From DASQBT01 sp049578545 (GTDB lineage: Bacteria > Pseudomonadota > Gammaproteobacteria > Burkholderiales > Thiobacillaceae): a DNA stretch of 15,465 nt. The position numbers were made by a program, and so were the translations under genes. Below, piece by piece: positions 15,333-15,465 of the stretch (position 1 is the stretch's first letter; each line of letters starts with the position of its first letter). Below the pieces are notes generated by a model. It was not told the origin of the DNA. It made no database searches and worked only from the letters and a program-made list of their open reading frames with translations. The DNA is taken from contig JBAUMF010000054.1 in the NCBI GenBank assembly GCA_049578545.1, forward strand, positions 1 to 15,465. The letters are read 5' to 3'.

Positions 15333-15465
15333 ATGTCCAAGGAAAAATTTGAACGTACGAAACCGCATGTAAACGTGGGGACGATTGGTCACGTGGACCA
15401 TGGCAAGACGACGCTGACGGCGGCGATCACCACCATTTTGTCGAAGAAGTTTGGCGGGCAGGCGA
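15333..15465 (+). CDS. tuf: Elongation factor Tu, N-terminal start (3' truncated by window edge)
   Basis: The first 44 codons are visible. MSKEKFERTKPHVNVGTIG leads into the P-loop GHVDHGKT at 19-26, which binds GTP phosphates, followed by LTAAITTIL. EF-Tu delivers aminoacyl-tRNA to the ribosome. The start ATG 15333 has a G-rich weak Shine-Dalgarno (GGGGG, 15321-15325). It lies 20 nt after fusA, the tufA position of the str operon. It does not overlap in protein position with the tuf tail at 1-127, so the two copies cannot be compared here. Confidence 0.97.
   Translation, partial: MSKEKFERTKPHVNVGTIGHVDHGKTTLTAAITTILSKKFGGQA

Noticed and set aside
1..15465. Mobile elements, CRISPR arrays, defence or biosynthetic genes, integrated elements
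   Set aside because: Both strands were read and all long frames are accounted for by core translation and transcription genes. No transposase, spacer array or foreign gene is present, so I do not claim an undescribed system here.

Overview
The window is a housekeeping translation/transcription locus in which all protein genes and the one tRNA lie on the + strand. The order is tuf (3' end only), tRNA-Trp, secE, nusG, rplK, rplA, rplJ, rplL, rpoB, rpoC, rpsL, rpsG, fusA, tuf (5' end only). Two tuf copies flanking secE-nusG-rplKAJL-rpoBC-rpsL-rpsG-fusA, with tRNA-Trp between the first tuf and secE, is the usual layout in Betaproteobacteria. Protein details agree: RpoB reads QTNPL in the rifampicin region as in Neisseria, RpoC has the proteobacterial trigger-loop insertion, and S7 is the short 156-residue form. 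A betaproteobacterium, perhaps of the Nitrosomonadales, is my best guess; the genus cannot be read from this sequence.

Layout. 1-328: the tail of EF-Tu, a nested inverted repeat, tRNA-Trp and a short gap. 329-1206: secE and nusG, two nucleotides apart. 1299-3650: ribosomal proteins L11, L1, L10 and L12, the first two almost touching. A 283-nt leader rich in repeats and hairpins precedes rplJ, whose start codon is TTG. 3651-3897: a highly structured rplL-rpoB gap with two long hairpins that compete for one strand. 3898-12185: rpoB and rpoC, 17 nt apart. 12182-12321: a near-consensus sigma70 promoter whose -35 box overlaps the rpoC stop codon, then an intrinsic-terminator-like hairpin. 12322-15312: rpsL, rpsG and fusA (GTG start), followed by the start of the second tuf.

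The genes supply the protein-synthesis and RNA-synthesis machinery together: elongation factors Tu and G, the L11/L10/L12 GTPase-centre stalk, L1, S12 and S7, RNA polymerase beta and beta', the elongation factor NusG and the SecE translocon subunit. Every reading frame is intact, the catalytic and metal-binding residues I checked are present, and the usual drug-target residues in RpoB and S12 are wild type. I see no mobile element, CRISPR array, defence gene or unfamiliar gene. The points of interest are all in intergenic regulatory RNA/DNA: the rplL-rpoB hairpin pair, the promoter-plus-terminator before rpsL, and the repeat-bearing rplJ leader. No gap exceeds 300 nt.
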